Below are positions 53,176-62,169 of a stretch of DNA of 64,000 nucleotides, in pieces. Each line of letters opens with the position of its first letter. Position 1 is the first letter of the stretch. A model generated the notes under the pieces. That model was not told the origin of the DNA, made no database searches, and saw nothing but the letters and a program-made list of their open reading frames with translations. This stretch comes from Candidatus Methylopumilus planktonicus (lineage in GTDB: Bacteria > Pseudomonadota > Gammaproteobacteria > Burkholderiales > Methylophilaceae), in NCBI RefSeq assembly GCF_000981505.1, contig NZ_LN827929.1:310001-374000 (forward strand), in the 5' to 3' direction. Both the position numbers and the translations under genes were made by a program.

Positions 53176-53921
53176 CATTTAAAATTATTATTCCAGCGAG
53201 ATATCAGAGTAGCCGACTCCAGGGGAAGCCTCTTTTGAATATCGCTGGCATTCCCATGGTGATTCATGTTATAAAGCAATCATTAAAAAGCAAGGTTAAT
53301 GAGGCTGTGGTTGCAACTGACGATCAAAGGATTTTTGATGCTGTTGAAAAGTTTGGGTATAAAGCAATCATGACTAATATTAATCATAAATCTGGCACTG
53401 ATCGATTAGCAGAGGTTGTTAATTTGATGCATTGGTCAGATAACGAGATTGTTGTTAATGTTCAGGGAGATGAGCCGCTTATTGACCCATTATTAATTAA
53501 TCAAGTTGCAGAATATTTAGATTATCAAAAAGAAGTATTTGTTTCTACAGCGTGCCATTCTATCTCAGATTACAATGATTTTATAAATCCAAATAATGTC
53601 AAAGTCGTACTTGATAAAAATTCACAAGCCTTATATTTTAGTCGAGCGCCTATTCCCTTTGCGAGAGATGAGTTTGCTCAAAAGATAATTGGAAGAAAAG
53701 GGTTCTATAAACATATTGGAATCTACGCTTATCGTGCTAAGTTTCTAAAAGACTTTAATAGAATAGGGGAAGCTGAATTGGAAGACATTGAAAAGTTGGA
53801 GCAGCTTAGAATTCTATATGCAGGTTACAAGATTGGTGTTGTTCAATCAAATGACACGCCCTCGGCTGGAGTTGATACCCCCGAAGATCTTGAAAGGGTA
53901 AGAAAGCTTTTTTCTAATTAA
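53172..53921 (+). CDS. kdsB: 3-deoxy-manno-octulosonate cytidylyltransferase
   Basis: Activates KDO as CMP-KDO for lipopolysaccharide, 249 aa. N-terminal IIPARYQSSRLQGKPLLNIAG, then VVATDDQRIFDAV, NVQGDEPLIDP and SRAPIPFARDEF are family motifs. Overlaps the Trm112-like gene by 4 bp. Its stop meets the end of convergent glnB with a 4-bp overlap. Confidence 0.96.
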   Translation: MTFKIIIPARYQSSRLQGKPLLNIAGIPMVIHVIKQSLKSKVNEAVVATDDQRIFDAVEKFGYKAIMTNINHKSGTDRLAEVVNLMHWSDNEIVVNVQGDEPLIDPLLINQVAEYLDYQKEVFVSTACHSISDYNDFINPNNVKVVLDKNSQALYFSRAPIPFARDEFAQKIIGRKGFYKHIGIYAYRAKFLKDFNRIGEAELEDIEKLEQLRILYAGYKIGVVQSNDTPSAGVDTPEDLERVRKLFSN

Positions 53922-54256
53922 ATAGCAGATTCACCCGTTTCACTAGTTCTAATCCTCACTACCTCTTCAATATTACTTACAAAAATTTTCCCATCGCCAA
54001 TTTTTCCGGTATGTGCTGCTGTAGATATTGCTTCAATGACTTTTTTAACCATTTTGTCTGAAACAATAATGTCTAATTTAATTTTGGGTAAAAAGTCAAT
54101 TACATACTCTGCACCCCTATAGAGTTCAGTGTGGCCTTTTTGTCTTCCAAACCCCTTAACTTCCGTCGCTGTAATTCCATTTATACCAATTTCAGAAAGA
54201 GCCTCTCTTACTTCGTCTAATTTAAACGGTTTAATTACTGCCTCAATTTTTTTCAT
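53918..54256 (-). CDS. glnB: Nitrogen regulatory protein P-II
   Basis: Trimeric nitrogen sensor of 112 aa. MKKIEAVIKPFKLDEVREAL at the start, the T-loop GRQKGHTELYRGAEYVIDFL with the uridylylation Tyr, and the C-terminal GKIGDGKIFVSNIEEVVRIR are all conserved. Linked downstream of nadE, a recurrent neighbour of glnB in proteobacteria, which may tie glutamine-dependent NAD synthesis to nitrogen status. Confidence 0.96.
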   Translation of the reverse strand: MKKIEAVIKPFKLDEVREALSEIGINGITATEVKGFGRQKGHTELYRGAEYVIDFLPKIKLDIIVSDKMVKKVIEAISTAAHTGKIGDGKIFVSNIEEVVRIRTSETGESAI

Positions 54257-54278
54257 CTAATTTCCTTCTTCATATACA

Positions 54279-55862
54279 TTAATGTTTAAAGGTTATGGGG
54301 TATCTTCTGTCTTTACCAAACGCCCTATGTGTAATTTTCGGCCCTATGGGACTTTGAGCTCTTTTAAATTCGTTATTGTTGATTAACTTTACAACGCGAT
54401 TCACATTTTTACTAGAAAAACCTTTTTTTACAATCGACGCTATATCTAGATCTTTTTCAACATAAAGCTCAATTATCTTATCAAGAATTTCATATTTAGG
54501 GAGGCTATTCTGATCAAGTTGGCCATGCCTTAATTCAGCTGTAGGCGGTCTTTTAATGATTTCATTTGGAATGATGTTTGATATTGAATTTCTATAATGT
54601 GCTAATTTATAAACCCATGTTTTTGGGACGTCTTTAAGAAGTGCAAAACCTCCTACCATATCCCCATAAAGGGTTGTATAACCTACAGCAGTTTCACTTT
54701 TATTACTTGTTGATATTACAAGCCCACTAAATTTATTAGACAAAGCCATTAATAAAACACCCCTGATGCGAGCCTGTAAATTTTCTTCAGTTGTATCAAA
54801 AGGCTTATTTTTAAATTCGCTTGATAATGTTTCTCTAAAAAGCTTAAAAATGGATTGAATATCTATTTCTTTGTAATTGACACCTATATTTTTAATCATT
54901 TTGCGAGATTCAATAATGCTTATTTTTGCGGTAAATTCTGAAGGCATCATGACAGCAGTAATATCTCTTTTGTCAAATACGTCATTTGCTAGTGCTAGAA
55001 CCAAAGCAGAATCTATACCACCAGATAGACCTATAAATATGCTTTTAAAATTATTCTTAACTACATAATCTCTAAGTCCTAATTTAAGCGCCTCATATAA
55101 ATGTGCTTCTTTGTTATAAAAAGTATTATTAATGTTTGCTTTTGAAAAAACATCAATAATCGCTGTTTCTTCTTTAAAAAATGATAACTGATGAGTAAGT
55201 TTCGCTTGTTTGTTAACAACAAAAGAGCCACCATCAAATATGAGCTCATCTTGACCTCCAATTGCATTAAGGTAGATCACAGCAGATTTTGTTTCATTAG
55301 CTAGCTTAGTAATGATTTTTACTCGAGCATCATATTTTTCTATTTCATAAGGGGACGCATTAATTACAATAATGACATCAACTAATTTTTTCTTAAGTAA
55401 TTTGCTTGGGGAAAGACTCCAAGCATCTTCGCAAATAAGAAGACCAATCTTTAAACTCTTATGTTTAAAAATAAATTCTTTTTCACCTGGCTCAAAATAT
55501 CTATTTTCATCAAATACGCCATAATTAGGCAGAATTTTTTTAAAATAGGTACCTTGAATTTTTCCATTAAAAAGTAATGATGCTGCATTGTATATTTTGC
55601 CACCTTTTTTTAATGGGTGCCCAACAATTACTTTTATAGAAGGTAAGGCTTGCGCAATCCTCGTCATTGATTTTGAACATGCTTTAAGAAAATCTTCTCT
55701 TAAGACAAGATCTTCAGGAGGGTAGCCGCACAAAGAGAGTTCAGGGGTAATAAGTAATTCAGCCCCGTTTTTAGAAGCTTCTCTGGCTCGCTTAATAATA
55801 AGAATGCTGTTGTTTTCAATATCACCAACAAACGAATTTATTTGTGCTAGAGCTATTTTCAT
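54279..55862 (-). CDS. nadE: Glutamine-dependent NAD+ synthetase
   Basis: Final step of NAD synthesis, 527 aa from the ATG at 55862 (MKIALAQINSFVGDIENN). A longer in-frame start at 55937 overlaps the upstream gene and adds 25 unrelated residues. The N-terminal nitrilase-type glutaminase (about 1-250) has Glu in ITPELSLCGYPPED, Lys in YFKKILPNYGVFDE and Cys in GLLICEDAW. The synthetase domain has the PP-loop IGLSGGIDSALVLALA and GDMVGGFALLKDVPKT. Confidence 0.95.
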   Translation of the reverse strand: MKIALAQINSFVGDIENNSILIIKRAREASKNGAELLITPELSLCGYPPEDLVLREDFLKACSKSMTRIAQALPSIKVIVGHPLKKGGKIYNAASLLFNGKIQGTYFKKILPNYGVFDENRYFEPGEKEFIFKHKSLKIGLLICEDAWSLSPSKLLKKKLVDVIIVINASPYEIEKYDARVKIITKLANETKSAVIYLNAIGGQDELIFDGGSFVVNKQAKLTHQLSFFKEETAIIDVFSKANINNTFYNKEAHLYEALKLGLRDYVVKNNFKSIFIGLSGGIDSALVLALANDVFDKRDITAVMMPSEFTAKISIIESRKMIKNIGVNYKEIDIQSIFKLFRETLSSEFKNKPFDTTEENLQARIRGVLLMALSNKFSGLVISTSNKSETAVGYTTLYGDMVGGFALLKDVPKTWVYKLAHYRNSISNIIPNEIIKRPPTAELRHGQLDQNSLPKYEILDKIIELYVEKDLDIASIVKKGFSSKNVNRVVKLINNNEFKRAQSPIGPKITHRAFGKDRRYPITFKH

Positions 55863-55866
55863 AGTT

Positions 55867-56814
55867 TTAGTAACTGCCACCCGCATTTTTAATAAGGTCA
55901 ACAATTTCTGTATTTTTAGCTTTGAGCGCATATACAAGAGCTGTCAATCCGTAGCGATCTTTTGCTTTCAAATTAACTTTTGATTCAATAAAAAGTTGAA
56001 TCATTTCCTTAGATTTATTTGCTACAGCATAGTGAATTATAGGCGTGCCATCGGAGTCTTTTCGGTCAATATTAGCGCCATTTACTATAAGAAGTTTTGA
56101 AACTGCCAAATGATTTTTTTTCGTGGCCCAAGTAAGTGCTGTCCAATTAAACTGATCTTCATAATCAATTTTTACACCACGCTTTATAAAAAGACTTACC
56201 GCATCTGTATTCCCCTCTCTTGAAGCATACATAAGAGGACTACATTTATATTTGTCTACGATATTTGGATCAGCACCATGGTCAAGTAGTGTTTGAATTG
56301 TTTTTATATCACCGTTTTTGGAGGCATACATTAAAACAGTTTGACCAGCATCGTTGGTGTTATTGGGATCAATGCCGCGTTTGATTAATAGATCTACGAT
56401 ATTATGAAATCCTGATATCGCAGCTAGCCCATAAGCACTCCATCCATCATTGTCTCTTATTTTTGGATCTGCTCCATTATCTAAAAGTAACTGAGCTGAT
56501 CGTATATAATTTTTTTTTGCAGCAAACATTAATGCAGTCCAGCCGTTACTTTCAGTTGCATTCACTGATGCGCCTTTTTTAATTAAGAGTGCCACAATCT
56601 TATCCATATCTTTTCTTGCTGCATACATTAGAGCTGTGACGCCATCTTCATCTTTAGTGTTTGGATTTCCACCACTTTCCAAAATAGCGCTAACTGTCTC
56701 AAGGTCGCCTTTTGATGCTGCTGTTAAAAGGTAATTTACCGACTCTTCCGCATTCGCTATTAAGGCAAAAAAAGAAGTGATTAGAAAAAAGGCGAGAAGA
56801 GTTTTTTTATACAA
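55867..56814 (-). CDS. Exported ankyrin-repeat protein (9 repeats)
   Basis: A 315-aa protein with a signal peptide (KKTLLAFFLITSFFALIANA, cleavage before EESVN) and about nine 33-residue ankyrin repeats filling the rest. Repeat cores are GVTALMYAARKDMDKIVALL, GWTALMFAAKKN, GWSAYGLAAISGF, GQTVLMYASKNGD, CSPLMYASREGN and so on. The last repeat ends at the C-terminus without any other domain. It lies 3 bp after sucD and 4 bp before nadE, so it is translated within a metabolic operon. The function is unknown; a periplasmic binding or scaffold role is the most that can be said. Confidence 0.85.
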   Translation of the reverse strand: MYKKTLLAFFLITSFFALIANAEESVNYLLTAASKGDLETVSAILESGGNPNTKDEDGVTALMYAARKDMDKIVALLIKKGASVNATESNGWTALMFAAKKNYIRSAQLLLDNGADPKIRDNDGWSAYGLAAISGFHNIVDLLIKRGIDPNNTNDAGQTVLMYASKNGDIKTIQTLLDHGADPNIVDKYKCSPLMYASREGNTDAVSLFIKRGVKIDYEDQFNWTALTWATKKNHLAVSKLLIVNGANIDRKDSDGTPIIHYAVANKSKEMIQLFIESKVNLKAKDRYGLTALVYALKAKNTEIVDLIKNAGGSY

Positions 56815-56817
56815 TTT

Positions 56818-57690
56818 TTATTTTTTTAATAATGCTTGCATAGTAAGCCCCATGTCCGCAGGAGACTTAGACATGCTCACACCGGCTTTTTCTAGCGCGT
56901 TAATTTTATCTATTGCAAGACCAGAACCTTGAGAAATGATAGCACCCGCATGACCCATTCTTTTTCCTTCAGGGGCTGTAATGCCAGCAATATAACCTGC
57001 AATAGGCTTTTTAATGTGTTGTTTGATATATTCAGCAGCCAGTTCTTCATCTGAACCACCAATTTCACCAACTAATATAATGCCCTGAGTATTTTTATCT
57101 TCTTCAAACATTTGTAAGCATTCAATAAAATTGAGTCCTTTGATGGGATCGCCACCAATGCCAACACATGTGCTTTGACCTAATCCAAGCATTGTTGTTT
57201 GTTGAACAGCTTCGTAAGTTAATGTGCCTGATTTTGAAATAATGCCAATGGATCCAGGCAAGTGAATACTTCCAGGCATAATCCCAATCTTACATTCGCC
57301 TGGTGTTATAACGCCAGGACAATTAGGGCCAATCAGTTTAGATTGGTTAGCGCGAATAGCCGCCTTCACATTAATCATATCTTGTATTGGAATACCCTCT
57401 GTAATACATACAATAATTTCAATACCTTCTTCAGAGGCTTCGATAATTGAATCTGCAGCGAAAGCGGGAGGAACGTAGATGACTGATGCATTGGCCCCAG
57501 TTATTTTAATAGCATCTCTCACTGTATTAAATACAGGTAAATTAAGATGTAATGTCCCACCTTTGCCAGGCGTAACCCCACCGACTAATTTTGTACCATA
57601 GGTAATTGCTTGCTCTGAGTGAAAAGTACCTTGTTTGCCAGTAAAGCCTTGGCAAATAAGCCTGGTAGATTTATTAATGAGAATAGACAT
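56818..57690 (-). CDS. sucD: Succinyl-CoA synthetase alpha subunit
   Basis: Catalytic subunit, 290 aa. ILINKSTRLICQGFTGKQG and YGTKLVGGVTPGKGG bind CoA, and the phosphorylated His lies in GKRMGHAGAII. LIGPNCPGVITPGE and GIGGDPIKG are conserved. It follows sucC by 1 bp. Malate thiokinase is a related alternative in serine-cycle methylotrophs, but no serine-cycle gene is present here. Confidence 0.93.
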   Translation of the reverse strand: MSILINKSTRLICQGFTGKQGTFHSEQAITYGTKLVGGVTPGKGGTLHLNLPVFNTVRDAIKITGANASVIYVPPAFAADSIIEASEEGIEIIVCITEGIPIQDMINVKAAIRANQSKLIGPNCPGVITPGECKIGIMPGSIHLPGSIGIISKSGTLTYEAVQQTTMLGLGQSTCVGIGGDPIKGLNFIECLQMFEEDKNTQGIILVGEIGGSDEELAAEYIKQHIKKPIAGYIAGITAPEGKRMGHAGAIISQGSGLAIDKINALEKAGVSMSKSPADMGLTMQALLKK

Positions 57691-57691
57691 T

Positions 57692-58855
57692 TTATTTTTT
57701 GATGAGACTAGTTGCGATCGTTGCCGCTTCGGTAAGCGTGTTTGCGGCCTTAATATTTAAACCGCTTGTTTGTAAAAGTTTTTTACCTATATCTACATTG
57801 GTGCCCTCTAATCTTACGACAATAGGAATTTTGATACCAACCTCTTTGATTGCAGCGATAATTCCTTCAGCAATAATATCGCATCGCATAATGCCACCAA
57901 AAATATTAACCAAGACAACCTGCACATTTTTATCATCAAGAATAATTTTAAAAGCTTTGGCAACTGTTTCAGAAGTAGCTCCACCACCCACATCTAAAAA
58001 GTTTGCAGGTTCGCCACCGCAGAGTTTGATAAGATCCATCGTAGCCATAGCAAGACCTGCGCCATTGACCATGCAACCAATATTGCCATTAAGTGCAATG
58101 TAATTAAGTCCAGCATCAAAAGCTTCGGCTTCTTTAGAGTCGTTTTGTGACCAATCACGGAGATCAGCTAATGTTCTTTGTTTATAAAAAGCATTGTCAT
58201 CGACATTTATTTTACAGTCGAGAGCAATAATTTTTTTATGGGAATTGATAACGAGCGGATTAATTTCTAATAGGGCTAAATTATTTTCAATAAAAGCTTT
58301 AAAAGCACTTCTAGCAAATCTAACGAAATCATTAATCATTTCATTAGACAAACCTAATGCAAAGGCAATGTTTCTAGATTGATAATCCATGAGGCCATTA
58401 ATTGGACTACATGTTTCTCTGATAATTTTTTCAGGGTTATTTTTAGATATTTCCTCAATTTCCATACCGCCTGCAGAAGATGCAATAACGACGATCTTTT
58501 CTGACTGCCTATCAACTAATATAGAAAAATATAATTCTTTTTCGATGTCACATGACTCTTCTATAAGAAGAGCATTAACAGGTTGGCCATCTGGTTTATT
58601 CTGATAAGTAACAAGTTTTTTATGGATAAGCGAATTTACAGCCTCAACTGCTTCTTTCTTAGAAGTTACAATCTTAATGCCACCTGCTTTACCTCTACCG
58701 CCCGAATGAATTTGGGCTTTGATAACATAAGAAGAAGATTCAAGTTGGGCTATCGATTGATCCACCTCCTCTATAGACTTAATTGCAATGCCTTTTGGCA
58801 CAGAAATGCCGTATTTTGCAATTAATTGTTTGGCCTGATATTCGTGGAGATTCAT
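57692..58855 (-). CDS. sucC: Succinyl-CoA synthetase beta subunit
   Basis: ATP-grasp subunit, 387 aa, standard length. MNLHEYQAKQLIAKYGISVP opens it; KAQIHSGGRGKAGGIKI, EINPLVI, GAGLAMATMDLIKLCGG and NIFGGIMRCDIIA are conserved. The intact gene uses the left copy of a 699-bp duplication for its first 107 codons (58535-58855). A second, truncated copy of those codons lies at 59234-59554. First gene of sucC-sucD-ankyrin-nadE-glnB. Confidence 0.95.
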   Translation of the reverse strand: MNLHEYQAKQLIAKYGISVPKGIAIKSIEEVDQSIAQLESSSYVIKAQIHSGGRGKAGGIKIVTSKKEAVEAVNSLIHKKLVTYQNKPDGQPVNALLIEESCDIEKELYFSILVDRQSEKIVVIASSAGGMEIEEISKNNPEKIIRETCSPINGLMDYQSRNIAFALGLSNEMINDFVRFARSAFKAFIENNLALLEINPLVINSHKKIIALDCKINVDDNAFYKQRTLADLRDWSQNDSKEAEAFDAGLNYIALNGNIGCMVNGAGLAMATMDLIKLCGGEPANFLDVGGGATSETVAKAFKIILDDKNVQVVLVNIFGGIMRCDIIAEGIIAAIKEVGIKIPIVVRLEGTNVDIGKKLLQTSGLNIKAANTLTEAATIATSLIKK

Positions 58856-59233
58856 GGTAAAAAAGGAGCTAAATAAGCATTATTTTCTACGAATTTAGAT
58901 AAACATGCCAGTTAAGAATTATATTTTAATAGCAATGTTAGAATTATTAATTTGTAGGCTTATATCACTTATAAACACCATGAAATTATTAGTCCAGTCT
59001 TCATATAGTCTCCAAAGTCATTTAACAGAAATCTCTGAAATTTTAGGCCAAGTGACAGCTGCTCCTTATTTGCTTATCAATGATAATGCTGCCATATATG
59101 AGATTGAATCGGACTTGCCAGTAGATTTAAAAAAACAGATTCATCTTAAGCAAGTAGATTTTGCAGTTTTAGATAATTACAGAGCTTTAAGTGAATTTAG
59201 CCTATGCGTGATGGATATGGATTCAACACTCAT
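58535..59233. repeat. 699-bp perfect tandem duplication, left copy
   Basis: Starts at TTCTTTTTCGATG inside sucC and ends at ATTCAACACTCAT inside the serB sequence. It holds the first 107 codons of sucC, the intergenic region, and the first 84 codons of serB. It reads the same as 59234-59932 base for base, by eye. No shared bases are seen across the outer and inner boundaries beyond chance. Confidence 0.95.
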
Positions 59234-59303
59234 TTCTTTTTCGATGTCACATGACTCTTCTATAAGAAGAGCATTAACAGGTTGGCCATCTGGTTTATTC
59301 TGA
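58980..59303 (+). pseudogene. Truncated serB copy from the duplication
   Basis: The ATG at 58980 matches the serB start at 59679 (offset 699). About 84 native residues run to the phosphatase motif DMDSTLI. After the junction at 59233/59234 the frame continues into antisense sucC sequence (SMSHDSSIRRALTGW) and stops at 59303. It has lost the rest of the HAD domain, so it cannot be active. Confidence 0.9.
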
Positions 59304-59554
59304 TAAGTAACAAGTTTTTTATGGATAAGCGAATTTACAGCCTCAACTGCTTCTTTCTTAGAAGTTACAATCTTAATGCCACCTGCTTTACCTCTACCGC
59401 CCGAATGAATTTGGGCTTTGATAACATAAGAAGAAGATTCAAGTTGGGCTATCGATTGATCCACCTCCTCTATAGACTTAATTGCAATGCCTTTTGGCAC
59501 AGAAATGCCGTATTTTGCAATTAATTGTTTGGCCTGATATTCGTGGAGATTCAT
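59177..59554 (-). pseudogene. Truncated sucC copy from the duplication
   Basis: The ATG at 59554 matches the sucC start at 58855 (offset 699). The first 107 codons are identical to sucC. Past 59234 the frame enters antisense serB (MSVESISITHRLNSLKAL) and stops at 59177. Only part of the ATP-grasp fold remains. It overlaps the truncated serB tail to tail. Confidence 0.9.
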
Positions 59555-59932
59555 GGTAAAAAAGGAGCTAAATAAGCATTATTTTCTACGAATTTAGATA
59601 AACATGCCAGTTAAGAATTATATTTTAATAGCAATGTTAGAATTATTAATTTGTAGGCTTATATCACTTATAAACACCATGAAATTATTAGTCCAGTCTT
59701 CATATAGTCTCCAAAGTCATTTAACAGAAATCTCTGAAATTTTAGGCCAAGTGACAGCTGCTCCTTATTTGCTTATCAATGATAATGCTGCCATATATGA
59801 GATTGAATCGGACTTGCCAGTAGATTTAAAAAAACAGATTCATCTTAAGCAAGTAGATTTTGCAGTTTTAGATAATTACAGAGCTTTAAGTGAATTTAGC
59901 CTATGCGTGATGGATATGGATTCAACACTCAT
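59234..59932. repeat. 699-bp perfect tandem duplication, right copy
   Basis: Directly abuts the left copy, in the same orientation. It provides the upstream region and first codons of the intact serB and a truncated sucC 5' end. The stretch 58856-59678 without an intact gene is thus fully explained by duplicated sequence. Confidence 0.95.
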
Positions 59933-60524
59933 CTCAATTGAATGTATTGATGAAATTGCAGATATGTGCGGCAAAAAACAAGATGTAGCTTTAATTACTA
60001 AAAGTGCCATGATGGGCGAAATTGATTTTTCACAAAGCCTAATTAAGCGCGTTTCTTTATTGGAAGGACTTGGAGAGGAGATGCTCCTCAAAGTGATAGA
60101 AGAAAGATTAAAGTTTAATGACGGCACTCAGGCATGGATTGAAGCTTGTCGCAAAAATAATGTTACAACAGTTCTTGTATCAGGCGGCTTTGATTATTTT
60201 GCAGATTATGTTAAGAATAAATTAGGGATTGATATTGCTATTTCTAATCAACTTGAAATTAAAGATAAGAGGCTGACTGGTAAAGTATTAGGTCGAATCG
60301 TCAATGATGAAGTAAAAGCTCAAGTTGTAAGAGATTTTCAAACAAAACTCAGCATCGACAAATCAAATACAATCGTGATTGGTGATGGGGCGAATGATTT
60401 AAAGATGTTAGCTGAAGCCCAATACAGTATTGCGTATCACGCCAAGCCTATTGTTCAAGAAAAAGCACGATTTAAATTAAATCACTCAGACTTCAAAGGT
60501 GTATTAAATCTTTTTAAGCTTTAA
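59679..60524 (+). CDS. serB: Phosphoserine phosphatase
   Basis: HAD-family phosphatase, last step of serine synthesis, 281 aa from ATG 59679 (MKLLVQSSYSLQSHLTEI). An upstream in-frame ATG at 59604 adds 25 hydrophobic residues not expected in SerB. A short N-terminal regulatory-like domain (about 1-75) precedes the catalytic CVMDMDSTLISIECIDEIAD, then VLVSGGFDYFADYV and VIGDGANDLKMLAEA. Divergent from sucC; its 5' part lies in the right copy of the duplication. The end overlaps the convergent DUF455 gene by 4 bp. Confidence 0.95.
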   Translation: MKLLVQSSYSLQSHLTEISEILGQVTAAPYLLINDNAAIYEIESDLPVDLKKQIHLKQVDFAVLDNYRALSEFSLCVMDMDSTLISIECIDEIADMCGKKQDVALITKSAMMGEIDFSQSLIKRVSLLEGLGEEMLLKVIEERLKFNDGTQAWIEACRKNNVTTVLVSGGFDYFADYVKNKLGIDIAISNQLEIKDKRLTGKVLGRIVNDEVKAQVVRDFQTKLSIDKSNTIVIGDGANDLKMLAEAQYSIAYHAKPIVQEKARFKLNHSDFKGVLNLFKL

Positions 60525-61306
60525 ATAAGCTCTTCTTTTAAAAAGCCTGCTCTGTAACGCGCTTCTTTATTTAATTTTTGGTAATTCAATTTAACATCAT
60601 AAGACACCAGCAATTTTTTATACGTTTCATGTGGGTTTAGGTTTTGAGACTCACATGCCCAACGATACCAAATATTTCCGATAGATACATGATGAATTTC
60701 TTCTTCATAAATAGTTTGTAGAATAGATGCAATATCATCATCTTTTTGCTGCTTAAATTTTTCGATAATTGGGGGCGTTACATCCAGGCCTCTTGCTTCC
60801 ATTGTTTTAGGAATGAGCGCTAATCGATGAATTAAGTCATGACTTGTTCGATCAGCCATTTCCCAAAGACTGTTGTGTGCATTGAAGCTGCCATAGCTTA
60901 AATCAAATTTTTTAAGATAGTCATTCAGTAAGTTGAAGTGCGTATGTTCTTCATAAGCAATTTGAAGCCAGTCACTATAGAATTGACCTGGAAGGTCTTT
61001 AAAGCGCCAAATAATATCAAGCGCTAAATTAATCGCATTAAATTCAATATGGGCTAATGCATGAATGAATATTAATTTCCCATGCTCAGTAGAGGCAGAT
61101 CTTTTTTCAACAAGTCTCGGAGGAACAATTTGAGGTTTTAAGGGTGCGCCTGGTAAATGATAACTACTTTGAATATCGGCTTTTGAATCAATCGCCACTT
61201 GATAAGACTTAAAAGATTCATATATATCTTTAACTCGATTTAATTTCTCATTTAAATCGTTTATAGCAAGAGCTTTTAGGCAATTAGCTCTTAACTCCAT
61301 AGTCAA
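60521..61306 (-). CDS. Ferritin-like DUF455 family protein
   Basis: A 261-aa helical protein. Glu and His residues in HALAHIEFNAINLALDII, YEEHTHFNLLNDYL and EEEIHHVSIGNIWYRW make a ferritin-like di-metal site, the pattern of DUF455/COG2833. RGLDVTPPIIEKFK lies between them. Its activity is unknown; the tRNA hydroxylase MiaE fold is related. It follows the SMP-30-like gene by 5 bp. Confidence 0.88.
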   Translation of the reverse strand: MTMELRANCLKALAINDLNEKLNRVKDIYESFKSYQVAIDSKADIQSSYHLPGAPLKPQIVPPRLVEKRSASTEHGKLIFIHALAHIEFNAINLALDIIWRFKDLPGQFYSDWLQIAYEEHTHFNLLNDYLKKFDLSYGSFNAHNSLWEMADRTSHDLIHRLALIPKTMEARGLDVTPPIIEKFKQQKDDDIASILQTIYEEEIHHVSIGNIWYRWACESQNLNPHETYKKLLVSYDVKLNYQKLNKEARYRAGFLKEELI

Positions 61307-61311
61307 ATCAA

Positions 61312-62145
61312 TTATTGAATTGGAACGAGGGTTACGGAACCAGCTTTCATGTCCGGAGTGATAATTGATTTTTTATCATAAGAAAGTGCTATGTCAGCAG
61401 CAGCTGTAAAACCTTCTTTATATAACGTGACCTTGTTACGCTGTAATTTAAAAATCTTTCCGTTTTTCCAGTCACTAATAAAGAAACTATCCCCAGATTT
61501 AATTAAACCATCGCCACCACCAAAGCCTTCAGCAACTTTCAAGATGGATTTTGTTTTCAAATTAATTTTATATAGAATGCCGCTTGCAAAATCTACTTCG
61601 TATAGATCATTTTTAACAACTAAAAGGCCATTCGGCGCTAAAATTTCAGGTGTATTCTCATTGAGAATTACAGTAACTTTTCTATCCTTAGCAATTTTAA
61701 AAATGGCGCCACCTGTTTTAAGGTTGCCGCTATCGCTTACATATAAATTTCCAGCTTCATCTGAAGTGATATCATTAAAAAAGACAGGCGTTTGAGGAAA
61801 TGCCATAGTGCTTCCAAATACTGCCCATTTTCCATCGGGGTCAACCTTCAAAACTCTATTCTTGTCTGTTACATATAGAGACTTACCAATAAAAGTTAAG
61901 CCTTTAGGATCGTCCATACCACTTGCAAATGTTGAAAGTTTGCCATCAATTGAAATACGCGTAATTTTTCCATCACTATCCTTATTAAATTCACCGATCT
62001 CAGAGACATAAATATTTCCCTTAGCATCTTGAACCACTGACTCAGGACTTGTAAACCCTGAGATTACATTTAGTGAATCATGTGCTTTTGATGGGACAGT
62101 AAAAAGGGTTAATAATAATATTAAAAATACACGCAAATTTTTCAT
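61312..62145 (-). CDS. Exported SMP-30/NHL-type beta-propeller protein
   Basis: A 277-aa protein with a signal peptide (MKNLRVFLILLLTLFTVPSKA before HDSLN) and a six-bladed propeller suggested by repeats such as QDAKGNIYVSEIGEFN, IGKSLYVTDKNRVLKV, DEAGNLYVSDSGNLKTGG and KSGDSFFISDWKNGKIFKL. It resembles SMP-30/gluconolactonase-like proteins. Acidic metal ligands may be present but I cannot assign a substrate. It is between an ankyrin gene and the DUF455 gene on the same strand. Confidence 0.8.
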   Translation of the reverse strand: MKNLRVFLILLLTLFTVPSKAHDSLNVISGFTSPESVVQDAKGNIYVSEIGEFNKDSDGKITRISIDGKLSTFASGMDDPKGLTFIGKSLYVTDKNRVLKVDPDGKWAVFGSTMAFPQTPVFFNDITSDEAGNLYVSDSGNLKTGGAIFKIAKDRKVTVILNENTPEILAPNGLLVVKNDLYEVDFASGILYKINLKTKSILKVAEGFGGGDGLIKSGDSFFISDWKNGKIFKLQRNKVTLYKEGFTAAADIALSYDKKSIITPDMKAGSVTLVPIQ

Positions 62146-62169
62146 AGTTTAATTAAGAAGCCTTATTGA

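Noticed and set aside
57699..58103. 134-aa plus-strand ORF inside sucC
   Set aside because: Antisense shadow of sucC; its hydrophobic composition comes from the complementary codons.
58583..58825. 80-aa plus-strand ORF occurring twice (also at 59282-59524)
   Set aside because: Antisense of the sucC 5' end; the second occurrence exists only because of the 699-bp duplication.
58535..59932. Duplication as a mobile element
   Set aside because: No transposase, terminal inverted repeats or target-site duplication; the unit consists only of sucC and serB sequence.
61391..61795. 134-aa plus-strand ORF inside the SMP-30-like gene
   Set aside because: Antisense shadow; the minus-strand gene has a signal peptide and propeller repeats.
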